Part shown: positions 36,270 to 45,937 of the stretch, in pieces
Layout of the letters: each line of letters starts with the position of its first letter
Numbering within the stretch: position 1 is the stretch's first letter
Assembly: GCA_002347685.1 (NCBI GenBank)
Contig: DDWS01000001.1
Location: 50,590-114,589 of the forward strand
From: Syntrophaceae bacterium UBA2280
GTDB taxonomy: Bacteria > Desulfobacterota > Syntrophia > Syntrophales > Smithellaceae
Direction of reading: 5' to 3'
DNA: 64,000 bases
Position numbers and translations under genes: made by a program
The notes under the pieces: generated by a model
What the model was told of the DNA's origin: nothing
Seen by the model: the letters and a program-made list of their open reading frames with translations, nothing else
Database searches by the model: none

Positions 36270-38027
36270 ATGCAAACCTTCAAACGCCTGTTACTCATGG
36301 CAAAATCCCACAGTATGCGCTTCGTCTTCGCGGCCATTTGCATGCTCGTGGTCGGCGCGATGCAGGCCTCGCTGGCGCTGGTTTCCAAACCGGCAATCGA
36401 CGAAATCTTCATGAGCAAGAACATGGCGGCGCTGCAATGGATTCCCTTTGCGGTCATCGGCATTTTTCTTCTCAAAAGCGCCTGCACCTACGGCCAGGTC
36501 ATTTTGATGAGCTCCATCGGCCTGCGCATTGTCGCGGATTTAAGAAAAAAACTCTACGAGCGCATCCAGGTGCAATCCCTGTCGTTTTTCACGCAGCATC
36601 CGACGGGTCTGTTAATGTCGCGCATCACCAATGACGTCATGTCGGTTCAATCCGCGTCGTCGGACGCGGTTACCGCGCTCATCAAAGACACCTTCACCCT
36701 CCTTTGCCTGATCGGCGTTATTTTCTACACCGACTGGCAGCTGGCCTTAATCGCCATGATCGTCTTTCCGGTTACGGTTTATCCGATTTCCCGCTTCGGC
36801 AAAAAAATGCGCAAGGTTACCACCTCCACGCAGATCACGATGGGCACGCTGAGCTCGCTTCTGCAGGAAACCATTTCCGGAACGCGCATCGTCAAGGCCT
36901 TCGGCATGGAAAAATACGAAACGGAGCGATTCGGCGCGGAAAACGAACGGCTCTTCAAGCTCAACATGCGCACGGTCTCCATCAATGCCATTGCCAGCCC
37001 CATGATGGAGTTTTTAGGCGGCCTGGGCATCGCCGCCGTTATTTTCTATGGCGGCTACAACGTCGTTGCGGGCACATCCACGCCGGGCACCTTCTTTTCG
37101 TTTCTGGCGGCCGTGCTGATGCTCTACGAGCCGGTGAAAAGGCTGACCAACGTGAACAACTCCATCAATCAGGGCATTGCCGGCGCCGACCGCATCTTCA
37201 GCATCATTGACCGCAAGCCGGACATTGAAGATTCACCCGGCGCCGTCGATCTGCCGCTGATCCGTGAAGGGATCACCCTGGAAAATGTCACGTTTTGCTA
37301 TGAAGAAACCCCCGTGTTGAAAAATATTAACCTTTCCATCCGGTCAGGCGAAACGCTGGCCATTGTCGGCATGAGCGGCGGCGGCAAAACCACGCTGGTG
37401 AATCTGATTCCCCGATTCTATGATGTCACCGAGGGCCGGGTTCTGATTGACGGCTATGACGTCCGCGACGTGACCACGAAATCGCTTCGCGACCATATCG
37501 CCATTGTCACCCAGCAGACCATCCTGTTTAACGACTCGGTCCGCAACAACATCGCTTACGGCGATATCAAACGCACCGAAGAGGAAATCATCAACGCCGC
37601 GAAAGCGGCCAACGCCCACGACTTTATCATGAGACTGCCCAAAGGCTACGACTCGAACATCGGCGAGCTGGGCACCAAACTCTCCGGGGGCGAAAAACAG
37701 CGCATCTCGATTGCGCGCGCGCTGCTTAAGGACGCGCCGATTCTGATCCTGGACGAAGCGACCTCGTCTTTGGACACGGAGGCGGAAATTGAAGTCCAGG
37801 AGGCGCTCGACAATCTCATGAAGGGCCGCACCACGCTCGTCATCGCGCACCGTTTGTCCACGATCCGCAAAGCCGACCGCATCATCGCGATGGTCAGCGG
37901 GCAGATCGTCGAGGAGGGAACCCACGAAGCGCTGCTGGCGAAAAAAGGGGAGTATTACCGGCTCTACAATCTGCAGTTCAAAGACGAAGGAAGCAGCAAT
38001 GATCGACTGGCAAAGGATGTGGAATGA
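36270..38027 (+). CDS. msbA: lipid A export ABC transporter
   Basis: MsbA flips lipid A-core across the inner membrane. Residues 1-320 hold six membrane helices. The ATPase domain has Walker A GMSGGGKTTL, the signature LSGGEKQRISIARALL and Walker B PILILDEATSSLD. At 585 aa it is the usual length. The gene overlaps the lpxK start by 29 bp. Confidence 0.93.
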   Translation: MQTFKRLLLMAKSHSMRFVFAAICMLVVGAMQASLALVSKPAIDEIFMSKNMAALQWIPFAVIGIFLLKSACTYGQVILMSSIGLRIVADLRKKLYERIQVQSLSFFTQHPTGLLMSRITNDVMSVQSASSDAVTALIKDTFTLLCLIGVIFYTDWQLALIAMIVFPVTVYPISRFGKKMRKVTTSTQITMGTLSSLLQETISGTRIVKAFGMEKYETERFGAENERLFKLNMRTVSINAIASPMMEFLGGLGIAAVIFYGGYNVVAGTSTPGTFFSFLAAVLMLYEPVKRLTNVNNSINQGIAGADRIFSIIDRKPDIEDSPGAVDLPLIREGITLENVTFCYEETPVLKNINLSIRSGETLAIVGMSGGGKTTLVNLIPRFYDVTEGRVLIDGYDVRDVTTKSLRDHIAIVTQQTILFNDSVRNNIAYGDIKRTEEEIINAAKAANAHDFIMRLPKGYDSNIGELGTKLSGGEKQRISIARALLKDAPILILDEATSSLDTEAEIEVQEALDNLMKGRTTLVIAHRLSTIRKADRIIAMVSGQIVEEGTHEALLAKKGEYYRLYNLQFKDEGSSNDRLAKDVE

Positions 38028-39090
38028 CGATGAAAAGCCCAGGATCAGCCCGACACGGGCGGCGCTTTTCATCTTGTCTTTGCCCTATCGGCTGATCGTC
38101 GGGCTGCGCAACCGGCTTTATGATCGGCAAATCCTGACGGGCGTGAAACTGCCCTGCCCGGTTATCAGCGTGGGCAACATCACTGTCGGCGGCACGGGGA
38201 AAACGCCCTGTGTCCTGATGATCGCGAAGATGCTTCAATCCGCTGACTTCCGGCCCGCCGTCATCAGCCGCGGCTACGGCGGAAACAGCCGTGCGTCCGT
38301 CAACATCGTTTCCGACGGACAAAGCATTCTGCTGGGTGCGGATGTCGCGGGCGACGAACCGCTGTTAATCGCTCGATCGCTGCCCGGCATTCCGGTGATC
38401 ACCGGCCCGAAGCGGATGGAAACCGGACGGGCCGCCATCGAGCGCTTCGGCGCGGATGTGCTGGTCTGCGACGACGCGTTTCAGCATCGGCAGATATGCC
38501 GGGACATCAATGTCGTTCTGCTCGATGATCAAAAGCCTCTGGGAAACGGCCATCTGCTGCCCCGCGGCCCGTTGCGCGAATCGCCCGCGGGACTGTCCCG
38601 CGCGGATGTGTTGGTGCTGACGCGCGCGGATGTTGCAAGTCCGCCGCATCCCGGCATCACCGGCATCGCCCGAACCCTGGGCATCCCCGTCTTCCGCGCC
38701 GTCCACCGGGCCTGCGGCATCACACGCGGAAACGAATCCCTTCTTATGGATGCGCTTCGGGGGAAAAAAGTGTGTGCTTTTTGCGGCATCGCCAAACCCG
38801 ACTCCTTTGAGCAAACCATTGTCGCGGCCGGAGCGGAGCTCGTGTCGTTTAATCCTTATCCTGACCACCACCCGTTTGGCCGCCGGGACATCGAGGATCT
38901 GCAACATGCATTTTCGGCGCACGGTGCCGAGTATCTGATCACCACCGAGAAGGACGCGATGCGTCTTGAGCGTTGCCCGGATTTCCTAAACATGGTATGG
39001 GTTCTATGCATGGATATGGAAATTTGCCAAAACGAAACCGCATTCGGGAAATGGCTGATGGAGCGTCTCGACGCGGCTCGGGAAGCGTGA
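37999..39090 (+). CDS. lpxK: tetraacyldisaccharide 4'-kinase
   Basis: LpxK phosphorylates the 4' position of the lipid A disaccharide. The 363-aa protein has the family P-loop VGNITVGGTGKTP, the VISRGYGG motif, GDEPLLIA and the VLVCDDAFQHRQ motif. It shares 29 bp with msbA, consistent with tight coupling of kinase and exporter. The next gene begins 8 bp after the stop. Confidence 0.95.
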   Translation: MIDWQRMWNDDEKPRISPTRAALFILSLPYRLIVGLRNRLYDRQILTGVKLPCPVISVGNITVGGTGKTPCVLMIAKMLQSADFRPAVISRGYGGNSRASVNIVSDGQSILLGADVAGDEPLLIARSLPGIPVITGPKRMETGRAAIERFGADVLVCDDAFQHRQICRDINVVLLDDQKPLGNGHLLPRGPLRESPAGLSRADVLVLTRADVASPPHPGITGIARTLGIPVFRAVHRACGITRGNESLLMDALRGKKVCAFCGIAKPDSFEQTIVAAGAELVSFNPYPDHHPFGRRDIEDLQHAFSAHGAEYLITTEKDAMRLERCPDFLNMVWVLCMDMEICQNETAFGKWLMERLDAAREA

Positions 39091-39098
39091 TCGAACCC

Positions 39099-39995
39099 AT
39101 GGATCATCACGTGAAAAGAAACATCGCCAGGATCATCTTCCGCGTCGTGCCCCTCGCGGTCCGCCGGGCCGTTTTTTCGACGCTGGCAAAACTGGCTTAT
39201 TACGTCTCCCTCAAGCACCGGCTCATCGCGCTTCACAACATCGCGCGATCGTTTCCGGAAAAATCCCGCGACGAAGTCATCCGCATCGCCAAGTCATCCT
39301 ACAAGCTCTTCGCGCTCATCGCTGCGGAATTTTCCGACATCTACTATCTCAAAACGGAAACGCTGGCCGACTGGGTTACCATTGAGGGCCTCGACAAGTA
39401 TCTGGCGGCGAAGAAAAAGGGGAAAGGTGTCATGCTTCTGAGCGGGCACTTCGGCAACTGGGAGATGGGCAACGCGGCGCTTGCCATCACCACGGGACCG
39501 ATCGTTTTCGTCTACCGGGTGCTGGACAATGCCTTTGCCGAGGAAACGACCAGGTTTGTGCGGGCGTCACACGGTATCACGTCGCTTCCCAAGGAAAACG
39601 CCATGCGGCCGATCATCCGGGAATTAAAAAAAGGGGAAACCGTCGTTTTGCTCATCGACCAGAACGTGGCCTGGTACGACGGCATGTTCGTCGATTTCTT
39701 CGGGCGCCCGGCCGCCACCACTACAGGCGCGGCGCTTCTGGCAATGCACACCGGCGCGGCCGCTCTGCCCGCCTTCACCCGGCGGCTGAAAAACGGAAAA
39801 TTTGTGCTCGAAATTGGCGACGAAGTTGAGCTGGCCGCCACCGGCAATCGCGACGCAGACGCGCTTGCCAATACACAGCGCTTCACGAAAATTGTTGAAG
39901 ATAACATCCGCAAATACCCCGATCAGTGGTTCTGGGTGCATCAGCGATGGAAAACCAAGCGATGTCAGGCCAAACCCGGAAGGATCGACCTGTGA
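39099..39995 (+). CDS. lpxL: lipid A late acyltransferase (LpxL/HtrB family)
   Basis: These inner-membrane enzymes add secondary acyl chains to lipid A. The 298-aa product has an N-terminal membrane-associated segment, the catalytic H-x4-E in LSGHFGNWEMGN, and the VLLIDQNVAWYDGMFVDFFG block. The ATG at 39099 was chosen; a GTG at 39086 overlapping the lpxK stop is an alternative. Only one such acyltransferase lies in the cluster. The stop overlaps the likely waaF start. Confidence 0.88.
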   Translation: MDHHVKRNIARIIFRVVPLAVRRAVFSTLAKLAYYVSLKHRLIALHNIARSFPEKSRDEVIRIAKSSYKLFALIAAEFSDIYYLKTETLADWVTIEGLDKYLAAKKKGKGVMLLSGHFGNWEMGNAALAITTGPIVFVYRVLDNAFAEETTRFVRASHGITSLPKENAMRPIIRELKKGETVVLLIDQNVAWYDGMFVDFFGRPAATTTGAALLAMHTGAAALPAFTRRLKNGKFVLEIGDEVELAATGNRDADALANTQRFTKIVEDNIRKYPDQWFWVHQRWKTKRCQAKPGRIDL

Positions 39996-41035
39996 AACAA
40001 AACGCAAAGAAACTGCCGCACGATGGGCTCGAAAGAATTCTGATTCGGGGGACCAACTGGATCGGCGACGCCGTGATGACGCTGCCGGCATTGGCCTCCG
40101 TGCGCGCCGCTTATCCGCGGGCACGGATGACCATTTTGGCCAAACCGCTGGTCGCTGATGTCTACAGGCTTTTTTCTGAGGCAGACGTCATGATCTACGA
40201 TAAGCGTTACGACAACCCCTGGGGTGTTTTCCGCCTGGCCCGGCAGTTGCGTCAAATGAAATTCGACGCTGCGATTCTTCTGCAAAACGCCATTGAGGCG
40301 GCCATCATGACACTCGCCGCCGGCATCCGGATTCGCGCCGGGTACGACTCTGACGGACGCGGCCTGCTTCTGACGCATGCCATCGGCAGAACCGACGCGA
40401 TTTTCCATGTTCATCAGATCGATTACTACATGGAAATGGTCAAAGCACTGGGCTGCCCCCCCGTGGACCGCTCGCTCCATCTGGAAACGCGCATTTCACC
40501 CGCGACGGCGCAGGAGATCCTCAAAAAGCATGTGCCGGACGGCACGCCTATCCTTGGCATCGCGCCAGGAGCGACTTACGGTCCGGCAAAACGCTGGCTG
40601 CCGGAGCGGTTTGCCGCAGTCGCGGTCCGTCTTGCCGAAAAGCTCGGGGCGCGAATCGTTCTCTTCGGGGGACCGGATGATTTTGACCCTGCGGAAGAAG
40701 TCCGGCGTCTGGCTGCCGGCGACTGTCTGAACCTGGCCGGGAAAACGACGCTTCGCGAAGCAATCTATTTGATATCCCGGTGCCGGATCTTTGTGAGCAA
40801 CGACTCGGGGCTGATGCATCTGGCAGGCGCGCTCAATGTGCCGACCGTCGCAATCTTCGGCTCCACCAATCCCGTCACGACATCACCCGCCGGAGAAAAG
40901 ACCCGCATTGTCCGAAAACCCGTCGAATGCAGCCCCTGTCTGAAAAAAGTATGCCCCGAGGATTTTCGCTGCATGACGGACATCTCCGCAGATGACGTGT
41001 TTTCGGCCGCGTCTGAGTTACTTCAAAAAGGATGA
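39992..41035 (+). CDS. waaF: ADP-heptose:LPS heptosyltransferase II
   Basis: This GT9 enzyme adds the second heptose to the LPS inner core. It shows ILIRGTNWIGDAVMTLPAL at the start, GIAPGATYGPAKRWLPERFA in the middle and SNDSGLMHLAGALNVPTVAIFGSTNP near the end. The GTG at 39992 overlaps the preceding stop as GTGA and has GGAAGGA 7 bp before it, so I prefer it to the ATG at 39962. The length is 347 aa. Confidence 0.92.
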   Translation: MKQNAKKLPHDGLERILIRGTNWIGDAVMTLPALASVRAAYPRARMTILAKPLVADVYRLFSEADVMIYDKRYDNPWGVFRLARQLRQMKFDAAILLQNAIEAAIMTLAAGIRIRAGYDSDGRGLLLTHAIGRTDAIFHVHQIDYYMEMVKALGCPPVDRSLHLETRISPATAQEILKKHVPDGTPILGIAPGATYGPAKRWLPERFAAVAVRLAEKLGARIVLFGGPDDFDPAEEVRRLAAGDCLNLAGKTTLREAIYLISRCRIFVSNDSGLMHLAGALNVPTVAIFGSTNPVTTSPAGEKTRIVRKPVECSPCLKKVCPEDFRCMTDISADDVFSAASELLQKG

Positions 41036-41631
41036 CTCCTATGCGCCAAAACAGCCCCGCCGTTTTCCTGGATCGCGACGGAACCATTAATGAAGAAGTC
41101 GGTTATCTTGATCACACGGACAAACTCGTCCTCATTCCCGCCGCCTTTGAGGCGGTCCGTTTGATTAACGAAAGTGGCATGAAGGCGGTCGTCGTCACGA
41201 ATCAGGCGGGTGTCGCCAAGGGGCTCTTCACGGAAGATTTTGTCCGGGCCACCAACGACCGGATTCAAAGCCTTCTTTTGAAGCAGGGCGCGCGCATCGA
41301 CCGGTTTTACTATTGTCCGCATCATCCCACTGACGGCGCGGATCCTTACCGGAAGCTTTGCGATTGCCGCAAACCAGAACCGGGGCTCCTGAAACAGGCG
41401 GCGGCCGATCTGGATATTGATCTGGGCCGCTCTTACATGATCGGTGACCGCTACCGCGATATCGAAACAGCCCACCGCGCCGGCGCCAAAGGCGCTCTTG
41501 TCATGACCGGCTACGGCCGGGATTCGATGCAGTCGGTCGGGCCGGACCGGGCCAATGATTTCAACCAGCCGGATTTCATCGCGACGGATGTTCTCGATGC
41601 GGTCCGCTGGATATTGAAGGATCGGGCATGA
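41032..41631 (+). CDS. gmhB: D-glycero-beta-D-manno-heptose 1,7-bisphosphate 7-phosphatase
   Basis: GmhB removes the 7-phosphate during ADP-heptose synthesis. The HAD motif FLDRDGTINEE, the zinc loop CPHHPTDG...CDCRKP and the late motif YMIGDRYRDIETA are all present in 199 aa. It lies between two heptosyltransferase genes and overlaps both by 4 bp, so heptose supply and transfer are made together. Confidence 0.94.
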   Translation: MTPMRQNSPAVFLDRDGTINEEVGYLDHTDKLVLIPAAFEAVRLINESGMKAVVVTNQAGVAKGLFTEDFVRATNDRIQSLLLKQGARIDRFYYCPHHPTDGADPYRKLCDCRKPEPGLLKQAAADLDIDLGRSYMIGDRYRDIETAHRAGAKGALVMTGYGRDSMQSVGPDRANDFNQPDFIATDVLDAVRWILKDRA

Positions 41632-42653
41632 ATATTCTCATCGTCAAGCTGAGCGCCATCGGCGACGTGATTCATACCCTGCCTTCACTGGCCGCGCTGC
41701 GCAAACATTATCCCGCAGCCCACATCACGTGGGTCGTGGAGGAAGCGGCGGCTGATCTGATTAAAAACCACCCTCTCCTCGATTGCGTGATCGTTTCCGA
41801 ACGCAAAAACTGGGGCAGGAAACTCGCGGCGCGACGCGTTGGCGAGGCTTGGCGGGATTTCCACGCCTTTTATCAGACGCTACGCAGCCGCCCTTATGAT
41901 CTGGCCATCGACTTTCACGGCCTTTTCAAAAGCGCGATGGTGGTGGGACTGTCCGGAGCAAAGCGCAAACTGGGCTACGATTCTCTCCAGGAACTAAGCG
42001 GCCTGTTTCTCAACGAGAAAATCCCCGAAGATATGCAAAAACACGCGGTGGATCGCTACCTGGACCTTCCCCGTTATCTAGGCGCGCTAGTCGATTCTGT
42101 GGACTTTATCTTGCCTCACGATGCGCGGGCCGAAGAAAATGCGTTGGCGCTCCTCCATCAGCATGGATTGAAAGACAAAGCATTTATTGCGATCAATCCG
42201 GTTGCCTACTGGGAGACGAAGCTCTGGGACAATGAAAAATTCGCCGCGCTCGCGGATATGATTTTTGAAAAATTGAACCTTCCGGTCGTTTTTACAGGAG
42301 TGGACGCCTCTTCAATCGATCCCATCATCGCGTCCATGAAAACATCCGGCATCAACTTCGCGGGAAAGACCTCGCTTCTGGAGCTGGCCTCGATTTACCG
42401 CAGGGCAAAGACCCTCATCACGACGGATTCCGGCCCCATGCACCTGGCCTGTGCGGTGCAGACGCCCGTCATCGCCCTTTTCGGCCCCACCGATCCGAAA
42501 AGAACCGGTCCTTACGGGACGGGTCACACCGTCATTCGGAGCGACCTGCCCTGCAGCCCCTGCCTGCTGAAAAAATGTGACACCACGCAGTGCATGAAAA
42601 ACATCACAACAAAGCAGGTATACGCAGAGGTAGAAAGTAGAATAAAAGTTTAA
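41628..42653 (+). CDS. waaC: LPS heptosyltransferase I
   Basis: This GT9 enzyme adds the first heptose to Kdo. It has MNILIVKLSAIGDVIHTLPS at the start, INPVAYWETKLWDNEKFAAL in the middle and TTDSGPMHLACAVQTPVIALFGPTDP near the end. The length is 341 aa. It is the last gene of the continuous envelope cluster. The Kdo transferase gene (waaA) is not in this window. Confidence 0.9.
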   Translation: MNILIVKLSAIGDVIHTLPSLAALRKHYPAAHITWVVEEAAADLIKNHPLLDCVIVSERKNWGRKLAARRVGEAWRDFHAFYQTLRSRPYDLAIDFHGLFKSAMVVGLSGAKRKLGYDSLQELSGLFLNEKIPEDMQKHAVDRYLDLPRYLGALVDSVDFILPHDARAEENALALLHQHGLKDKAFIAINPVAYWETKLWDNEKFAALADMIFEKLNLPVVFTGVDASSIDPIIASMKTSGINFAGKTSLLELASIYRRAKTLITTDSGPMHLACAVQTPVIALFGPTDPKRTGPYGTGHTVIRSDLPCSPCLLKKCDTTQCMKNITTKQVYAEVESRIKV

Positions 42654-42683
42654 CGACAAGAATGTTCGTGCATGGAGAAAGCA

Positions 42684-43799
42684 ATGGAAGATGTATACGA
42701 AAGACTGCGGCAGAAATTAGACAAGATGACGAAGGGCTATCCCAAAACGGAAGCCGGATACGAGATGGCCTTCCTGAAAAAAGTGTTCACTAAAGAAGAC
42801 GCGGAGATTTTCATCAAGTTTAAAAGAGGCCTGCAAACGCCCGAACAGGCAGCCCGCGATCTGGGCATGAGCGTCGGGGATACCATCGGAAAGCTCGAAT
42901 CCATGTCGAACAGAGGCCTGATGTATTGGGAACGAGATGGTCATGAGAAAAAATACCGGATCGTGCCGTTTATTCATGGCATATGGGAATTCAATGTTCA
43001 TCACATTGATCAGAAAGATGCCATCAACATGGGACAGTATTACGCGCAGGCCTATGGAAAAGTGCTGATGGATTATCATATCCCCATCGCGAGAATTGTT
43101 CCGATCCGCGCCGACACGGTAAAAGACGGGAAGCTGCTCCCGGATGATGATATTGAAGCTATTATCAAAAAGCAGAAATTGATTGTTGCGAGCGACTGCG
43201 CCTGCAGAAAGGTCGCCACATTTTCCAAAAGGCACTGCCCGTGTACGGATGAAATGAATGTCTGTATCGCTTTCGGCCAGATGGCGGAATACCTCCTGGA
43301 GACAAGCATCGCAAACCCGCGCGTGATCACCATTGAACAAACCCTTGAAATCCTGCACCATGACGACAGCGCTGGATTGTTTGTGCAGATGGCCCACGCC
43401 AAAGACTGCTCCGGTTTTTGCAACTGTTCCAAATGCCATTGTGGTTTCCTGATGGCCGCCAAGATTCATCACGGCACGGGGTATGAATCCTGGGGCAACT
43501 ACAAGTGCGTCAAAGATGAGGAAAGCTGCGTTGACTGCGGGAAATGCGTCGAACGCTGTCCGGTAAAAGCGATGACGGTGAATGCGGATGACCGGACTGT
43601 CTATAACAAGGAGTACTGTGTCGGCTGCGGGCTGTGCGTGACCACCTGCCCTGCCGATTCCCTGATCCTGGAGCGAAAACCCGATAATCAGCTGACCCTT
43701 CCCCGGGAAGAAAAGTTTTTTGATAATCAGGATCTCATGGGACTTGAAAAAGCGCAGATTGATCAAGCCAGGCTTGCGGCAGCCAAAGCAGGACAATAG
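42684..43799 (+). CDS. 4Fe-4S ferredoxin-type protein with N-terminal wHTH
   Basis: The ATG at 42684 follows GGAG by 6 bp; another at 42672 is possible. Residues about 30-80 look like a winged helix. The centre has two Cys clusters (CACRKVATFSKRHCPC and CSGFCNCSKCHC), and the C-terminus has two bacterial [4Fe-4S] ferredoxin motifs (CVDCGKCVERCPVKAM and CVGCGLCVTTCPADSL). It probably carries electrons, but its redox partner is not evident. Proteins of this layout are common in anaerobic deltaproteobacteria. It is followed 7 bp later by a hypA copy, suggesting a link with a nickel enzyme. Confidence 0.75.
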   Translation: MEDVYERLRQKLDKMTKGYPKTEAGYEMAFLKKVFTKEDAEIFIKFKRGLQTPEQAARDLGMSVGDTIGKLESMSNRGLMYWERDGHEKKYRIVPFIHGIWEFNVHHIDQKDAINMGQYYAQAYGKVLMDYHIPIARIVPIRADTVKDGKLLPDDDIEAIIKKQKLIVASDCACRKVATFSKRHCPCTDEMNVCIAFGQMAEYLLETSIANPRVITIEQTLEILHHDDSAGLFVQMAHAKDCSGFCNCSKCHCGFLMAAKIHHGTGYESWGNYKCVKDEESCVDCGKCVERCPVKAMTVNADDRTVYNKEYCVGCGLCVTTCPADSLILERKPDNQLTLPREEKFFDNQDLMGLEKAQIDQARLAAAKAGQ

Positions 43800-43806
43800 A
43801 GCCCTC

Positions 43807-44163
43807 ATGCACGAGCTCCCACTGACAAAGAATATACTGGACACAGCGTTGAAGTATGCCCGTCAAACCAATTCTCAAAAGGTGGTAACCATTGTATTGC
43901 GCCTGGGGGCGCTTCGGGACATCAAGAAAGAATGGATTCAGCACTATTTCAACTACATCAGCAAAGGAACCATCGCCGAGGGTGCCGAAATCCTGGTTCT
44001 TGCCGACCCTGTCATCTGCCACTGCCGTGACTGCGCAAAGGACTTTGAAATCAACCGGGAGGACTATACCGGAGAAGACATTTTCTGTCCGACCTGCTCC
44101 ACGCGGAATTACACGCTCATTTCAGGAACAAAATTCCAGATAGAAGGCATTGAAGTTCTTTAG
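43807..44163 (+). CDS. hypA: hydrogenase nickel-insertion protein HypA (copy 1)
   Basis: HypA delivers nickel to hydrogenase precursors with HypB. The mature-type N-terminus MHELPL has the nickel-binding His2. The zinc site is formed by CHCRDC and CPTC. The 118-aa length is normal. It follows the ferredoxin-type gene on the plus strand, while a second HypA lies on the minus strand 1.4 kb away. Confidence 0.88.
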   Translation: MHELPLTKNILDTALKYARQTNSQKVVTIVLRLGALRDIKKEWIQHYFNYISKGTIAEGAEILVLADPVICHCRDCAKDFEINREDYTGEDIFCPTCSTRNYTLISGTKFQIEGIEVL

Positions 44164-44186
44164 CACCCTGCAGGAAGAATCCTTCA

Positions 44187-44906
44187 TTATAATCCGAGAA
44201 ACTGTATCGCCATCCCGCAAAGACAGATGGAACCGCCGGCCAGCGCATGGGCATACCTTTCCATCTTTTTCAGGGGAAGACGCTTTAACCCCCACGTGGA
44301 AGCGACCACAATGCCGAGCATGGTCGAAATAGTAACCGTGCCGAATATCAGGGTCACCAGCAGCACCCCTCCGAAGTTTTCTTTGGCCGCCGGATACATC
44401 AGGATGGGAATCAGCGGTTCACACGGCCCCAGCACAAAAATTGTAAAAAGCACCCAGGGGGTCATGTTGCCGGCGTTCTTTCCGTCATGAACATGCGCAT
44501 GTTCTTCGGCGTGAACATGTTCATGCGTATGGGGATGTCCGTCGGCATGGACGTGGAGGTGCTGATGCGGTTTGTTCTTCCAAGCCCTCCGCATCCCCCA
44601 GACAAAATACACCAATCCGAAGGCAATCAGCGCCCACGCAGCGAGATTGCCGCGAAACGATTCCACCGCCACCAGGCTGGTGAGCGCCACGCCCAATGCA
44701 ATCCCGATGAAACCCAGCAAAACGGAACTGGCCACATGCCCGACACCGCACAACACAGTTATCCATGCCGTCTTGGCCATGGACCATTTTCTGGCCTTCC
44801 CCATGACAATGAAAGGCAGGTAGTGGTCGGGACCCAAAAGCGTGTGAAAGAAAGCGATGAATGCGGCTGTGCCCATTAAAAGGGTCATCTCATAGGACAT
44901 GATCAT
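44187..44906 (-). CDS. UreH/NicO-type permease with His-rich loop
   Basis: The 239-aa membrane protein has six helices and a long central loop crowded with His (HQHLHVHADGHPHTHEHVHA). The N-terminal FHTLLGPDHYLPFI and the second-half LGPCEPLIPILMYP motifs match the UreH / nickel-cobalt permease families. It starts one base upstream of the hypB stop on the same strand. Nickel transport for the HypA/HypB proteins is the most likely role. The exact metal and direction cannot be read from sequence. Confidence 0.78.
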   Translation of the reverse strand: MIMSYEMTLLMGTAAFIAFFHTLLGPDHYLPFIVMGKARKWSMAKTAWITVLCGVGHVASSVLLGFIGIALGVALTSLVAVESFRGNLAAWALIAFGLVYFVWGMRRAWKNKPHQHLHVHADGHPHTHEHVHAEEHAHVHDGKNAGNMTPWVLFTIFVLGPCEPLIPILMYPAAKENFGGVLLVTLIFGTVTISTMLGIVVASTWGLKRLPLKKMERYAHALAGGSICLCGMAIQFLGL

Positions 44907-45587
44907 TTACTCCTTCGGGCGAACTGAAAAAGCATCAACTTCATTTTTAAGCCACGCAATCCACTCCCCGATACCTGCGCCCGTTTTACAGGACACTTCG
45001 ATCATTCGAATATCGGGGTTCAAAGCGAGAACCCTTTCGCGCAAGGCATCCATGTTAAAATCGCTAAGCGGCATGTAATCTATCTTATTGACCAGCAGAA
45101 CATCGCAAAGCGAAAACATCAGCGGGTATTTGAGCGGTTTGTCATCGCCTTCGGGGACGCTTAAGATCATCACATTTTTATGCGCACCCGTATCGAATTC
45201 GGCAGGGCACACCAGGTTGCCGACATTTTCGATGATAATCAGATCGAAATCCTTCGCAACCAGCGCATCGAGGCCCTGCGTGACCATCGTCGCGTCCAGA
45301 TGACAAAACCCGCCCGTCCGGAGCTGAATGGCCGGAATTCCCGTGGCTGCAACCTTTGCGGCATCCACCGTGGAGTCAATGTCCGCTTCGATGACACCCA
45401 GCCTGACAGACCCTTTCAGGCCTTCGATGGTCTTAAGAATAAGACTGGTCTTCCCCGAACCCGGCGAAGACATCAGATTCAGAAGCAGGGTATTTGAAAC
45501 ACCCAGCTTCTTGCGAACGCCTGCGGCGACCTGGTTGTTATCGGCAAGGATTTCTTCTTTCACTTCAATGAGCCTGACATCTTCCAC
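44907..45587 (-). CDS. hypB: hydrogenase nickel-incorporation GTPase HypB
   Basis: HypB couples GTP hydrolysis to nickel delivery. The 226-aa protein has the P-loop SSPGSGKTSL, the metal-site segment GGFCHLDATM, IIENVGNLVCPAEFD and the guanine motif NKIDYMPL. The start GTG at 45587 overlaps the hypA2 stop and has GGAGGT before it; longer upstream reading is out of line with the family. It has no His-rich N-terminal tail; the His-rich segment is in the neighbouring permease. Confidence 0.93.
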   Translation of the reverse strand: MEDVRLIEVKEEILADNNQVAAGVRKKLGVSNTLLLNLMSSPGSGKTSLILKTIEGLKGSVRLGVIEADIDSTVDAAKVAATGIPAIQLRTGGFCHLDATMVTQGLDALVAKDFDLIIIENVGNLVCPAEFDTGAHKNVMILSVPEGDDKPLKYPLMFSLCDVLLVNKIDYMPLSDFNMDALRERVLALNPDIRMIEVSCKTGAGIGEWIAWLKNEVDAFSVRPKE

Positions 45588-45937
45588 TACCGCACCTCCA
45601 TGTTCTCGATATAATATTCCCGTCCGGAAATCAATTTGCCATCCTTCTGTCCGCAGGCGGGACAGGCCGCATCTCCCATTTCGGCGAGTTCCACCGGATA
45701 GGACGCGGCGCAGCTGTTGCATTGCAGCATGATTGGCGTTCGTTCGATTTTGAGTACAGCCCCCTGGGCGACGGTGCCCTTGCTTAAGTAATCAAAATAA
45801 CGCTGAATCCATTCATCTTCCAGATCACTGAGCTTGCCGACCCGGAGATGAATATTCACGACCTGCCGGACATCGTTTTTTGCAGCGTGCGTCAGCACAA
45901 TCTTTAAGATGCTCTCCGTGATGGGCAATTCATGCAT
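45587..45937 (-). CDS. hypA: hydrogenase nickel-insertion protein HypA (copy 2)
   Basis: The ATG at 45937 gives MHELPITESI with the nickel-binding His2. The zinc site is CNSC and CPAC. The 116-aa protein shares the layout of copy 1 but is clearly diverged. It is translated between the TetR gene, which it overlaps by 8 bp, and hypB, which it overlaps by one base. Confidence 0.9.
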   Translation of the reverse strand: MHELPITESILKIVLTHAAKNDVRQVVNIHLRVGKLSDLEDEWIQRYFDYLSKGTVAQGAVLKIERTPIMLQCNSCAASYPVELAEMGDAACPACGQKDGKLISGREYYIENMEVR